64,000 nt of DNA from contig JABXKC010000013.1 in NCBI GenBank assembly GCA_013375495.1, forward strand, positions 1 to 64,000, written 5' to 3'. This document shows, one piece after another, positions 17,906-27,817 of the stretch. The stretch is from Promethearchaeota archaeon. GTDB lineage: Archaea; Asgardarchaeota; Lokiarchaeia; Sigynarchaeales; SOKP01. Position numbers and translations under genes: made by a program. Numbering within the stretch: the first letter of the stretch is position 1; every line of letters begins with the position of its first letter. The notes below the pieces were generated by a model, which saw only the letters and a program-made list of their open reading frames with translations, was not told the DNA's origin and did not search any database.

Positions 17906-18187
17906 TTGAGTTCTGGAAAAGCGGATGTTAATTTTCCTATGGAAATTTTAGAGAAACCGGTAACTTATGATGTTCCCCTAGAGCCAATTTTCGAAAAACT
18001 GGATATTAACAGTTTCAAAAATATAAGTTTTGACAATAAGATCACAAAATTTTATGGTAAGATCATCAATCTTCACTTCTTTTTATCTGACAATAAAGAG
18101 TTAACTAATAACCAGAAGTTAGATTATTGTACTATTGAACGATATTTTATGAAACTCTATTTAAGAGAAATGATGAAAAAAAAGTAA
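17906..18187 (+). CDS. Small hypothetical protein (93 aa)
   Basis: TTG at 17906 has a good AAGGTG ribosome binding site seven bases upstream. The product is soluble, mixed acidic and basic, with a C-terminal helix ending in MMKKK. No family is recognised. It converges with the ADP-forming ligase gene, six bases between stops. The strong ribosome binding site makes it a likely real gene. Confidence 0.55.
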   Translation: MSSGKADVNFPMEILEKPVTYDVPLEPIFEKLDINSFKNISFDNKITKFYGKIINLHFFLSDNKELTNNQKLDYCTIERYFMKLYLREMMKKK

Positions 18188-18192
18188 TATAA

Positions 18193-19647
18193 TTATTCAT
18201 CTTTGTGTAAATTTTCATAATTATGTGATTTTAGAAATTCAATATAATCACAGTAAAGTGATAAGCTTTTTGCAGCGGCTCTTAATGACAGAAAATAGAG
18301 TACTCGCTCTTCATGAAGTAGATTTTTAACTGTTGAGAATCGTTGAGCAAGTTCCGATGAGTCAGCAATGCTTGGCAAACAAAACATAAATGGTTTCCTT
18401 GTTGATTTCTGGATTTCAATCATCTTTTTGAAAACATGATTATATATAAAGTGGGGCCATAACGGAATTACGATAATATCGATGTTTGGATCGTTTACTA
18501 CAATCTCAATACAATTTACGAATACATCTACGACAAAACCAAGAGCACCTAAATCCACGGGATTCTTCACATTTACGTTTTCATACGGAAGTATTTCGCT
18601 AAGTTTTTTTTGGGAATCTAAAGTTAATTCCGGAATCTTCAAATTATAAAACCCAAATAAATCTGTGGTATTTACGCTAGATCCTCCCCCCGGAGTTATT
18701 ATTCCTACATTACTCCCTTTTGGAATATATTTTGGAAATAACAATTCAAATGTCTTCATTGCGTTCCAAAACTCTTCGTTATCTTTAACTATTGTAGCAC
18801 CTGTTTGCTTGGCCATTGAATGCCATAACCTTAAATCACTTGCTATGGCGCCAGTGTGGGAAAATGCTGCTCTCGAGCCATCGTCAGTATAACCTCCTTT
18901 CCATATAATAACTGGTTTGTTTTTTGTAGTTTTTTTCAGCTGCAAAAAGAATTCGTGACCCGTAGTAGAACCAAATGATTCTAAGTAAGCTGCGATTATA
19001 TGAGTTGTCGAATCCTTATGATAGTATTTTAGAAAATCTAGGCAATTCAGGTCTATTTGATTACCAAATGACACACCGTACCTAAACCTTATATCCCTTT
19101 TATATCCTATATCTAATAACTGGCTCATGTGCCCTCCAGATTGAGACATAAACGAGACCTTCCCTGAAGCATTCTTTTTTGCGCTGAATGAAAATGCCAT
19201 ACCATCAGCAGCGTTATATGGCCCTATACAATTTGGTCCTATTATTCTTGTGCTTGATCCCGTTACTATTTGTTTTAATTTCTTTTCTAACTCTAATCCT
19301 GATAAGTCGCCCGTTTCAGAAAAACCAGATGAAAAAATAATAACCCATGGGACTTCTATTTCTACGCACTCTTTTAATACTTTCAGAACATTTTTAGTCT
19401 TTACTGAGATATAAGTTGTATCTATAGGATAAGGGATGTCAAGAACTGAAGGATAACATGTCCAATCGAGTACCTTATCGTATTTTGGATTTACCGGGTA
19501 AAAGGTATCTGCCCATTTTGATGTCTTAAAGGCTGATAAATACAACATTGCTCCAAAGGGAGATTTCTCGCTAGCTCCCACGAATGCAATGTGTTTTGGG
19601 TGGAAAATAGTGTCAAACTTATCAAAACTAAGATCTTTGGTTACCAT
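18193..19647 (-). CDS. ADP-forming acyl-CoA ligase, alpha-type (CoA-binding) subunit
   Basis: NDP-forming acetate/acyl-CoA ligases convert acyl-CoA, ADP and phosphate to acid, ATP and CoA, and are the main substrate-level phosphorylation step in many fermentative archaea. Domains in order are CoA-binding (residues 8-140; HIAFVGASEKSPFGA), succinyl-CoA ligase-like (about 160-300) with the phosphorylated histidine H264 in FSHTGAIAS, and ligase-CoA (about 310-460; GIITPGGGSSV). The alpha part alone is 484 residues. No ATP-grasp beta subunit is adjacent, so it must be encoded elsewhere or this paralogue has another role. ATG at 19647. Confidence 0.85.
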   Translation of the reverse strand: MVTKDLSFDKFDTIFHPKHIAFVGASEKSPFGAMLYLSAFKTSKWADTFYPVNPKYDKVLDWTCYPSVLDIPYPIDTTYISVKTKNVLKVLKECVEIEVPWVIIFSSGFSETGDLSGLELEKKLKQIVTGSSTRIIGPNCIGPYNAADGMAFSFSAKKNASGKVSFMSQSGGHMSQLLDIGYKRDIRFRYGVSFGNQIDLNCLDFLKYYHKDSTTHIIAAYLESFGSTTGHEFFLQLKKTTKNKPVIIWKGGYTDDGSRAAFSHTGAIASDLRLWHSMAKQTGATIVKDNEEFWNAMKTFELLFPKYIPKGSNVGIITPGGGSSVNTTDLFGFYNLKIPELTLDSQKKLSEILPYENVNVKNPVDLGALGFVVDVFVNCIEIVVNDPNIDIIVIPLWPHFIYNHVFKKMIEIQKSTRKPFMFCLPSIADSSELAQRFSTVKNLLHEERVLYFLSLRAAAKSLSLYCDYIEFLKSHNYENLHKDE

Positions 19648-19767
19648 TCATTTAAGTAAAAATTTGAAGCATTTTATTATTTTTGAAATTCAAGGTCTAA
19701 TTGCGTTGTATACAATTTTGTCTCTAATTATATGAATAGTGATAAATATGATGAGAGAGAAACAGAA

Positions 19768-22700
19768 TTACATGTGGTATTTATCTTTTCCATAGAACAA
19801 ATCAGGATAAACGGGCTCAAAATTTTCGTTAAACAGTTTATGGTTTCGCCATTTCTTGTCTTTATCGTTCCAAATTAGGTTTGTTAAAGGGTTGTATGTC
19901 TCTATAAATTTCAAATCATTGAATGTTGACTTTATTAAATTCTCCCCGTTAACTAAGTCGTTTAAAATTAGGTAGTGATCAATTCCCATGTATTCAAAAA
20001 GCAAATCGAAAAGCTTTTCGAACTCGTCAAATTGAAAATCGGGAAAATATAATTTAATCATAATACCGTTCTCGAACTTTACTATATCCTCAAATCCATG
20101 AATGTAATATTCTCCTTCCATTTCATAAATGGCCCCGATGTTAAAAAAGCTAAAAATCTTAAGAATTGACTCGTTATGTTCTTTATTAACATCTGGTAAA
20201 ATGATTGTAATCTCTTCCACTAAATCTAAATTCTTTAAAGTAATAAAGGGGTGAATTAATTCTTTCTTTAACAATTCTATTATACTTGTATTTATATTAA
20301 AATAACGCCTTGTTAAGTAAGATTTAATATCCAACGATTTCCAGTTATATATCTGAGATAGAGCTTTAAACTCAGAGGAATTGGGTCCAAGATAATTTGA
20401 ACTGTTTAAATCACCAATATCGAATTCCTTTAAATCGGGAATTTGGATTTTATAATCAGGATTAAACAAAATATTTTGGAAATATATCTTAAACCGATTT
20501 GGGTCAAGATCCCAACCATCTGAACTTAGATTGTAATTGAAATGTAATAATTGATATATTTTTTTAATGAAAAATAAACAATATTCTCTGATGATTTTTT
20601 TCGATTTGGTTAACCAATTTAAATACGAAGATATGCCGGGATTGCGATATGGAAAGATATATTGAAATAAAAAAGAATTAGAGTTATCAAACTGTGCGGA
20701 GAAACTAACCGATTGGAACGAGTTGTTCATTAAAAGCTTAAAATCAATGTTGTTAATATCTGTTGGATAGAAATACAATAAATACTGACTCATACCAAAA
20801 TTCTGAAACGAGGGTATAAAATCGATTGATTTAATGAAATTTTTGAAAAAGAATTTTTCTTGGGATTTTTTAAACTCACTAAGATTTAATAAGGATTCAT
20901 CTAACTTACGATGAAATTCGAAAAGATTATGTAATTTATTAAAACTTAAATCTACATGTTCACCTCTAATACGATCCTCAACAGATTTAATAAGATAAGA
21001 TAAGTTATTCTCTTTTGACCAAAATTTATTTTGTTGAATAGATTTTGCTTCTGGGAGTGGTTTTTGCACTTCACCAAGAATACTTCTAACATTCATAAAA
21101 AACTGTCCAAAAATATCTTTCGTGTAAAAAAATTCTTTTTGTTCCAAATCGTAAAAATCTTTCCGTGAAAAAGATTTTTGAACACCGCTCCACCCGTATC
21201 TTTTAACGCTTAATAAATTATCTTCAAAAATATTTTTGAATATTGAAATCAGTATGCTTTTTTCTTCGCTATTTAAATAGGGTAGAAAGAAACCTACATA
21301 CGATATATTATTAGAAAGAATCCCCATTCTTTTTGCTATGTATGATACTTTCTTCAGTTTTTCAACAGTTTCCGCATTGTTTTTTAGTAATAAGACAAAA
21401 AAGAGGGTCATAGTGGGTTGGATAGTGACAATTAAATTAGGTTTAATTACAGGTGGAATGTTATTCAAGAAATTATCTAGCTTTGCTTCAATCAACTGAT
21501 AGGATACATCGGATAATTCGTAGCTTTCATATGAACTGCTTAATTTCTTTTCCTTTGATTTAAAAATGGTGTTTAGCAAAGATGTATTTTGTACAATCAT
21601 TCGAATAGATTGTAAGTTAAAAATTTTCAAGTCATAACAAGTGCTAAAGATTTTAAAGAAATTGTTAAATTTGTTTAATTCTTTTTCAAAACTCTCTTTT
21701 GATTTAAAATATAGGGGGAGGATTTCATTAATTATTATCTTCTTAATCAGCGAACTATTAAAAGTAATGTTACTTTCAATTGAATAAGAAACACCATGTC
21801 TTTTAATATGTTCAAGAAATTCGAAAATACTATTGATAGAAGGATTGATTTTTAAAATTTCTTTAATTAAATTAAATATGACAATGTACTTATGGAGCAT
21901 ATTTTTTATATAAAAAAATCCAAACGATTCGTTTGTTTTTAAGAATTCTAAAAATAAATCTCTCAGTTTTGGTAATGATTGAATAATTAACAGATTAGAC
22001 TTTAAGTCTGTGATAAATTTGCTTTGGCTAATAACCTCGTTAATGAGGTCTGACTTCATTAATTTAAGAGATCCCGCTCTTCTTTCGAAATTAAATCCGT
22101 ATTGGGAATAATAACGGATTCTGTCAATTATTAACCAATCAAGAAGCGTTAATTTTGATTCATATACTTCTTGTCCATAATCCAGTGAATTATCTAATTC
22201 GTATTCTTTTTCATATAACGGATTCTCTTTATTAACTATGGTTTTTTTGTTATGATATTCTCGAAAATAATTCAGGTTGACAAAGGATTCATTTTTTTTA
22301 CCAGTAGTCAATCTAATTTGTAGGATATATCCATTCTCCTCGAATTTCTTTAAGAACTTTTTTAAATCAACTAAATATTGATTTGGAATAACGAAAAAAC
22401 CGTCAATTTCGTAAGCGAAACTATATCTACATTCCTTAAGGAGAACAAAAAAAGGCAACTCGTTAATAACTTGGTTGACTCTTGACCTCTTTAAAACGGG
22501 ATTGAATTTTATGTAGCAATTAATTGAGGAAATATTTAATGCTGGCCAGTTTACTCTATAACTAGGTGATAAATTACTAAATTGTTTAATCCATTGCATA
22601 TTTTTTGTAAATTTATTTAGAGTTAGAGGGGTTTGAATGATCCGTTGTTCTTTGAATTCTTTAAAATAATGTTGATAGTCCAATAATGCCGTATAGTATT

Positions 22701-23379
22701 GAACTTCATCAAAGATTTTAACGAGAACTCTTATTGTTTCAATAATTTCATCGTTATACAGCGACTTTGATGATAATAATTGGTATTCTTTGAAAAAAGT
22801 AATATAGAAATCATGTTCTTTTTCACCAATTATTTGGATATTCCTTCGAATATACTTCATGAAAAATACAAATGGTGCATCAACATTTTCTAAACTGTCT
22901 CGTTTTAAAAAATTTTCAAGGCGATTATACTCCATCGATAGGAACTCATAATCAATCAATTTATTTCCTATGAGCAAATTCCATTCTTTAATTGATTTTA
23001 ACTTCTCGAGATCAATAACCACTTTTTGATTAATGAAAATGTCAATGATTTTCATTTGAGAGGCTTGTACTGGAATAAAACATTTATATGCCTCCCTCAG
23101 CAAAATAATTGGAACAAATCTATAAAAATTACGGTAAACATGAACATTTAGCACTCTATTGTTATAAAATCTTTCCGCTCCAACAGAGAAAATATCTTTT
23201 TGAAACTCTGAATCAATCTTTTCTTCGTCTTTAATGGATATTTCAATTCTATAATCAATTGGTTCTAATTTGAGATACAACTCAATTTCTTGAAGTAAAT
23301 CATTAAAAAAAGAATCTATATTTTCTACCAATCTTTCTACTGGAGTATCGATTAAAAAATCAATATTTAGCTTTCTCAT
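19768..23379 (-). CDS. Very large unrecognised protein (1203 aa)
   Basis: I recognise no domain. The protein is rich in Phe, Ile, Leu, Asn, Lys and Tyr, mostly helical, with no signal peptide. A stretch near residue 410 (SKLTLLDWLIIDRIRYY) and one near 850 could be winged-helix or helical-bundle elements, but this is weak. There are no Walker, nuclease, metal-binding or repeat motifs that I can see. ATG at 23379 has an AGAGATTAG-like upstream region. It stands alone between the acyl-CoA ligase and a hairpin-containing gap. Large lineage-specific proteins of this composition occur in Asgard genomes. Confidence 0.65.
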   Translation of the reverse strand: MRKLNIDFLIDTPVERLVENIDSFFNDLLQEIELYLKLEPIDYRIEISIKDEEKIDSEFQKDIFSVGAERFYNNRVLNVHVYRNFYRFVPIILLREAYKCFIPVQASQMKIIDIFINQKVVIDLEKLKSIKEWNLLIGNKLIDYEFLSMEYNRLENFLKRDSLENVDAPFVFFMKYIRRNIQIIGEKEHDFYITFFKEYQLLSSKSLYNDEIIETIRVLVKIFDEVQYYTALLDYQHYFKEFKEQRIIQTPLTLNKFTKNMQWIKQFSNLSPSYRVNWPALNISSINCYIKFNPVLKRSRVNQVINELPFFVLLKECRYSFAYEIDGFFVIPNQYLVDLKKFLKKFEENGYILQIRLTTGKKNESFVNLNYFREYHNKKTIVNKENPLYEKEYELDNSLDYGQEVYESKLTLLDWLIIDRIRYYSQYGFNFERRAGSLKLMKSDLINEVISQSKFITDLKSNLLIIQSLPKLRDLFLEFLKTNESFGFFYIKNMLHKYIVIFNLIKEILKINPSINSIFEFLEHIKRHGVSYSIESNITFNSSLIKKIIINEILPLYFKSKESFEKELNKFNNFFKIFSTCYDLKIFNLQSIRMIVQNTSLLNTIFKSKEKKLSSSYESYELSDVSYQLIEAKLDNFLNNIPPVIKPNLIVTIQPTMTLFFVLLLKNNAETVEKLKKVSYIAKRMGILSNNISYVGFFLPYLNSEEKSILISIFKNIFEDNLLSVKRYGWSGVQKSFSRKDFYDLEQKEFFYTKDIFGQFFMNVRSILGEVQKPLPEAKSIQQNKFWSKENNLSYLIKSVEDRIRGEHVDLSFNKLHNLFEFHRKLDESLLNLSEFKKSQEKFFFKNFIKSIDFIPSFQNFGMSQYLLYFYPTDINNIDFKLLMNNSFQSVSFSAQFDNSNSFLFQYIFPYRNPGISSYLNWLTKSKKIIREYCLFFIKKIYQLLHFNYNLSSDGWDLDPNRFKIYFQNILFNPDYKIQIPDLKEFDIGDLNSSNYLGPNSSEFKALSQIYNWKSLDIKSYLTRRYFNINTSIIELLKKELIHPFITLKNLDLVEEITIILPDVNKEHNESILKIFSFFNIGAIYEMEGEYYIHGFEDIVKFENGIMIKLYFPDFQFDEFEKLFDLLFEYMGIDHYLILNDLVNGENLIKSTFNDLKFIETYNPLTNLIWNDKDKKWRNHKLFNENFEPVYPDLFYGKDKYHM

Positions 23380-23876
23380 CTAATCTCTTTAGAAATTTAG
23401 AATTATAATTTTATTTGGTGTAAGCACTTATATATTTTGTTATGTCGCTAATTTTCAAATTTAATAATTGCTTGCTTTTTTTTTAACTATTTAAACTACT
23501 CGTATGTCTCATTTTATTTTCTTTCAGTTTAAATAGAAAGGTTATGAAATAAATATGATACGGAAAGGTTCTATAGAATCGCTAATAATATCAAGAGCGA
23601 TTTAAATCATCATAATTTTCATATCACTATAAATTTGTTGAGGTAAGATGCAAATGCCAAGTTCAGCAATATGTCCTTAAATTGTTCTCCCGCATTTGGA
23701 GTTATCGCATAACTCTAAGCGGGAAAACTATATTTTTTCTCTTTTTTTGTAAGTATAATGCAAGATATCTGGCAATGTTTGGTCTTTGATCAGGTTTTCT
23801 AATAGTAAAGGAAGTTGTAATACAGTTAATTAAACCAATCAAATTAAGTCATATGCTCAGTACAGAAAAAAAAATA
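23380..23876. other. Intergenic region, about 500 bases
   Basis: AT-rich DNA containing the promoter of the 1203-residue protein at its left end and one strong hairpin at 23684-23728. No ORF with a plausible start and no RNA signature was found in the rest. Confidence 0.5.
23684..23728 (+). terminator. Strong hairpin followed by T-tract
   Basis: Nested inverted repeat: TCCCGC pairs with GCGGGA (outer arm, with flanking GTT/AAC) and GAGTTAT pairs with ATAACTC around a CGC loop. It is followed on the plus strand by TATATTTTTTCTCTTTTTTTG. The shape resembles an intrinsic terminator on the plus strand, although no plus-strand gene is seen upstream. Otherwise it could be an element end or a structured RNA. 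It is the most GC-rich spot in the gap. Confidence 0.4.
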
Positions 23877-25115
23877 TTAATTAAATTCTTTAATTTGTTT
23901 GATTTTATTTACCAATACGAGAGTTAACTGAATTCCGCAGGAAAAGGCAAACAAGATTGAAGAAAGAAAAATCAACATTTCCACACTGATAATAGCAGAT
24001 AACGATGTTCCTATAGGAGCAAAAACAATATTTGCGATTGATTGGGACATTACTAATATCTGATACACAAATGTTTTATATCGTGTGTTCACTGAAATAG
24101 TTTGAGCAATAGATACATACATATAATTAGCTATATAACCTGAAAATGCAAGACCACATTGAGTCAGTAAAAACATTGGGAAATTTGAAAAAGGTAATAG
24201 AACAAGGAAAAGTAAATAGAAGCAACAAAAAATAAAGAGAAGAAAAATATTATTTATCCTTTTAGCGATTCTTGAAGCAAAGTAATATCCAAAAAGAGCA
24301 AATATTGTGATCACATAATACAAGGAAAAGAAAATTCTTAAGGAAAACTCATTATATCTCGTTAAAACCCACGAGCTAACTAACGATAAAAAGATTAAAT
24401 CTGAGGACGCTAAAAAGAAAGCAATATATAAGAAAAAAGCAAACCAAAAAACCCTTTTTTGGCTCTTTTTTTTAATATTTTTACTTTCAATATCTTTATT
24501 ACTATTTTTTGAAGTTTGATCGCTGAATATGGTGTTATTTCTCAAAAACAGAACTATAGAGAGCAATGGTAAAGTCATCATCCAACCGATCATGAAGAAC
24601 AATTCCCATTGCGGTAAAGAGTAAATATTTTTAATAATAAAATCGAAAACCAAAGATACTAAAAGAAAACTAACTCCTCTTGCCCCGTTTACAATTAATA
24701 TCATATGGTGTTTAATTTTTGGCGATTTCACACTAAGCGTGAGGAAAATCTTACTCATAATTGTACGAATAAACATCCTGCTAAGAAAATATACTCCCAA
24801 AAAAATTCCATACAATAATAGGATGTTTTTATTAATAAGAAAGATTGAGAAGCACGAACATAGCAAAATAGCGCAAAGAAATACAAAGATTTTGTGATTT
24901 CGTTCAGATTCTATATGAGCATCAAGAATATAGGCAAAAATAGGCGTTAATATTAACGACAGATACCCAAAAAATTGGATGAATGCTAAATTGTTTCGAT
25001 TAACAGCCAAAATCTCGTAATAAAACAACGGAATGTATAAAACAAAATACGCTTCAAACACTCCCAATGTGAAATAGACTAAGAAAAAAATTCCATACAT
25101 CTTTTTAACATTCAA
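23877..25115 (-). CDS. MFS-type transporter, 12 transmembrane segments
   Basis: A 412-residue membrane protein with about twelve hydrophobic helices and a charged central loop (SDQTSKNSNKDIESKNIKKKSQKR) between helices 6 and 7, the usual major facilitator layout. The family signature after helix 2 is only faintly visible (ILDAHIESERNHK). The substrate cannot be predicted. ATG at 25115. It is a single gene with no obvious partner. Confidence 0.7.
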   Translation of the reverse strand: MNVKKMYGIFFLVYFTLGVFEAYFVLYIPLFYYEILAVNRNNLAFIQFFGYLSLILTPIFAYILDAHIESERNHKIFVFLCAILLCSCFSIFLINKNILLLYGIFLGVYFLSRMFIRTIMSKIFLTLSVKSPKIKHHMILIVNGARGVSFLLVSLVFDFIIKNIYSLPQWELFFMIGWMMTLPLLSIVLFLRNNTIFSDQTSKNSNKDIESKNIKKKSQKRVFWFAFFLYIAFFLASSDLIFLSLVSSWVLTRYNEFSLRIFFSLYYVITIFALFGYYFASRIAKRINNIFLLFIFCCFYLLFLVLLPFSNFPMFLLTQCGLAFSGYIANYMYVSIAQTISVNTRYKTFVYQILVMSQSIANIVFAPIGTSLSAIISVEMLIFLSSILFAFSCGIQLTLVLVNKIKQIKEFN

Positions 25116-25577
25116 ATAAAGAACCTTAACATTTTATTTCTAACTAGAGTAGATATATACATTATTTTTAGGATTTCAATATTTAAAGAAAAAGGTTTTG
25201 TAATCTTTTAAAGCTTGGATGATTTAGAAGAGGAACTAGCTGATACTGAGGGCCCTCGAATTAAATATTAAAAATTTCGAAGTTTAAATAGTTTCGAATT
25301 AAAAATATATTGTCTCATAATTTCCCCTTATCATGAGAGAGAGAACAATGAGAATGTTTGAGCTCAACATTGTATTGTTTCGCAAAAGTTTTTTCTTTCT
25401 ATAAAATCAAACTTCTCATTAGTTATCTCATTTAATTAATAAAATCTTAAAAATAAGTTTTCGACAGTAGTATTATTTTTAAAAAATTTTTAATGTAAAT
25501 TCAGACTACCTAAACCAATTAAAAAATAATAAATAATTATTTAAAAAGGCACAATTTAAAATTTTGGAGAAAGTAAA
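25116..25577. other. Intergenic region upstream of acsC
   Basis: About 460 AT-rich bases with some dyad symmetry (see 25353-25371). There is a perfect GAGGGCCCTC palindrome at 25248-25257 and a looser inverted repeat TCTCAT...ATGAGA at about 25314-25340. No credible ORF. The acsC promoter probably lies in the last 80 bases, where AAATAATAAATAATTATTTAAA-like sequence occurs. Confidence 0.45.
25353..25371. promoter_or_regulatory. Near-perfect dyad upstream of acsC
   Basis: AATGTT(T)GAGCTCAACATT is an inverted repeat centred on GAGCTC with a single bulged T, flanked by CAAT/ATTG. It lies about 200 bases before the acsC start. It could be an operator or the stem of a structured leader; a T-rich stretch follows at 25378-25400. 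The function is inferred only from symmetry. Confidence 0.3.
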
Positions 25578-27032
25578 ATGGGTAGACCTAGTCCATTAGA
25601 AATTTATGCTCTATTAGACAAAAGTAATTGTAAAGATTGTGGAAGAGAGACTTGCATGGCATTTGCTACAGATTTACTCGAACGGCAAGTAACAGTCCAA
25701 GATTGCACGCATTTAATGCAGGATCCAAAACAAGCAAAAAAACGTGAAAAACTAATCGTAATTGTTACTCCACCGCAAAAATCGGTTATAATAGGAGTTG
25801 GCGAACGTCAATGTAAATGTGGTGGCGAAGAGGTACTTAATCGCCATCAACTCACATATTATAACGAAACAGCGATATTCATGGAAATTGCAGACGATGA
25901 TCCAGATCTGGAAAAAACAGCTAAATACTTAACAGATCTAGTAATAGAAAGAATGGGAGAAATGTTAAGAGTAAACGGTATTACATTGAGATGTGTATCA
26001 GGTGACTCTGAACAATTTAAACTTGCTGCAAAAAAACTTACGGAGGCATCAGATCTCCCCGTAATGCTAGCTTGTATGAATTTAGATATTTTGCTCGCTG
26101 CTGCCGCTGAAATTAAAGATTATAAACCTTTGCTTTATGCTGCAACTAAAGATTCGTGGGAACAGGTAGGTAAATTTGCGGTTCAAAATAATTTACCTAT
26201 CGTAGCCGTCTCAAATGACTTAGATGAATTGATGTCATTAAGTGCTTCTTTACAGAAACTTGGAGTAAAGGAAATAGTTTTAGACGCTATGACTGTTTTC
26301 GGATCAGGAAATGTTGCTTTAACTTATGATAATATAATGCAATTGAGGATTGCAGCAATTGATAAGGAAGACTCAAACGCAGGCTTCCCAGTTATGGGGG
26401 TTCCCGCTGCGTACTGGATTCAAGTTAAGACTGACGACGATAAGAAACTTTGGGAACATCAATATCAAGAAATTATTATGTCAGCAATAATGGAATCCAT
26501 AGATACAAGCCTTATTGTTCTTCACAGTGGTAAGAGGGAGGAGGATATTTGGGTTTTGCTAGCAATTATGACTTTAAGACAGAGCGTATTTAGTGATCCT
26601 CGTATTTATCCTACAGTAGATCCTGGTTTATACGAAGTCGGAGAGCCAGATAAAGAAGCTCCTATTTTTGTGACTTCGAATTACCGGTTAACCAAAATTC
26701 CTGTAGAAATAGATATTAAAGGAGCAAATGTGAATGCGTATCTTTTAGTTGTAGATTCCGAAGGCATCGGTATTGAATCAGCTGTCGCAGGAGGGCAATT
26801 CAGTGCAGGTTCGATCGCGGAAGCGGTCAAAGAATTTGGAGCGTTTGAAAAGGTGAACCATCGCATTTTAATTATTCCAGGCATGGCAGCACGATTGAGT
26901 GGAGCCTTAGAAGACGAAGCCGACGCCTATGTAGTAGTTGGTCCTCGGGATAGTTCTGGAATTGGAAAATACATGAAGGAACAATGGAAACCTGAAGAAT
27001 TTATGAAAATATACGAAGATTTGAAGGAGTAG
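25578..27032 (+). CDS. acsC: CODH/acetyl-CoA synthase corrinoid iron-sulfur protein, large subunit
   Basis: The gamma subunit (acsC/cdhE) of the corrinoid Fe-S protein. It carries the methyl group from tetrahydromethanopterin or tetrahydrofolate to acetyl-CoA synthase in the Wood-Ljungdahl pathway. The N-terminal 4Fe-4S motif is intact: C18-x2-C21-x4-C26-x16-C43. A TIM-barrel-like domain follows (about 90-320) and then a C-terminal cobalamin-binding domain with GAFEKVNHRILIIPGMAARLSG. Length of 484 residues is slightly above typical. An AAATTTTGGAGAAAG ribosome binding site precedes ATG 25578. Other CODH/ACS subunits are not in the window. Confidence 0.93.
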   Translation: MGRPSPLEIYALLDKSNCKDCGRETCMAFATDLLERQVTVQDCTHLMQDPKQAKKREKLIVIVTPPQKSVIIGVGERQCKCGGEEVLNRHQLTYYNETAIFMEIADDDPDLEKTAKYLTDLVIERMGEMLRVNGITLRCVSGDSEQFKLAAKKLTEASDLPVMLACMNLDILLAAAAEIKDYKPLLYAATKDSWEQVGKFAVQNNLPIVAVSNDLDELMSLSASLQKLGVKEIVLDAMTVFGSGNVALTYDNIMQLRIAAIDKEDSNAGFPVMGVPAAYWIQVKTDDDKKLWEHQYQEIIMSAIMESIDTSLIVLHSGKREEDIWVLLAIMTLRQSVFSDPRIYPTVDPGLYEVGEPDKEAPIFVTSNYRLTKIPVEIDIKGANVNAYLLVVDSEGIGIESAVAGGQFSAGSIAEAVKEFGAFEKVNHRILIIPGMAARLSGALEDEADAYVVVGPRDSSGIGKYMKEQWKPEEFMKIYEDLKE

Positions 27033-27077
27033 TTAATTCTATTTCTTACTTTTTTTATATCTTTAACCTACTATTTT

Positions 27078-27731
27078 TTAAAATAAAGAATAAATCAGGT
27101 TTGGGAACAATTCTTTAACACTGTTTAATATTAGAGTTTTTGTTCTAGTTAAACATCGTAATTCTTCAGCGGAATGGTTTCCTGTTAATAGTCCTATGAA
27201 CGGTGCATTTATATTTTCAGCAAGAGCCCGGTCTTTTGGATGATCCCCAATAATCACAATATTATATTCGCTATATTTATTTTGTAAATGATTTTTTAGA
27301 TTAGGGTCTAACTTGCTCTTTACATTTTCGCTTTCACCTATGACGTATTCAAAGTATTTAAAAATACCTAGAATTTTTGTAATTTGTACTGCCAGATCTT
27401 GCCTTTTTGAAGTTATTACGCCTAAAGTAAAATCTTTTTGTTTTAATTTTTCTAATGTTTCTTTAACGCCAGGCAATAAGCAGCCTTGATAAATTCCTTT
27501 TTCCGAATAGTATTCTCGGAAAGCTGAAGATAATTTTTGCGGATTAAAATCGGACACTCCTTTAAACATGTCATCTAAGGGTGTTCCAATCATTTCTTCG
27601 ATCTCTGAGCTTTCAAGGGTAGGAACATTATACTTTTTAAGAGCGTAATTGAAGGAGTTAACGATTCCCTCCCTATTATTTATTAGTGTGTTATCTAAAT
27701 CAAAACTTAAAAGAATATTCTTATCTTTCAC
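27078..27731 (-). CDS. HAD-superfamily hydrolase, phosphoglycolate-phosphatase-like
   Basis: A 217-residue HAD phosphatase. Motif I is SFDLDNTLI (nucleophile D11, acid D13), motif II TSKR in GVITSKRQDLAV, motif III the Lys in ESENVKSKLDPN, and motif IV IIGDHPKDRALAE. The cap domain (about 17-85) is helical, as in phosphoglycolate phosphatase and related enzymes. The substrate is not determinable; paralogues dephosphorylate small sugar phosphates. GTG start at 27731. It converges with acsC, 45 bases between stops. Confidence 0.85.
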   Translation of the reverse strand: MKDKNILLSFDLDNTLINNREGIVNSFNYALKKYNVPTLESSEIEEMIGTPLDDMFKGVSDFNPQKLSSAFREYYSEKGIYQGCLLPGVKETLEKLKQKDFTLGVITSKRQDLAVQITKILGIFKYFEYVIGESENVKSKLDPNLKNHLQNKYSEYNIVIIGDHPKDRALAENINAPFIGLLTGNHSAEELRCLTRTKTLILNSVKELFPNLIYSLF

Positions 27732-27817
27732 ACTTTATTACATTCCTAAGAAATTATATTTTTAAAATATGATTAGAATAAAAATTGAAAAAATAAAAAT
27801 GTTTAATTTAGAACATA

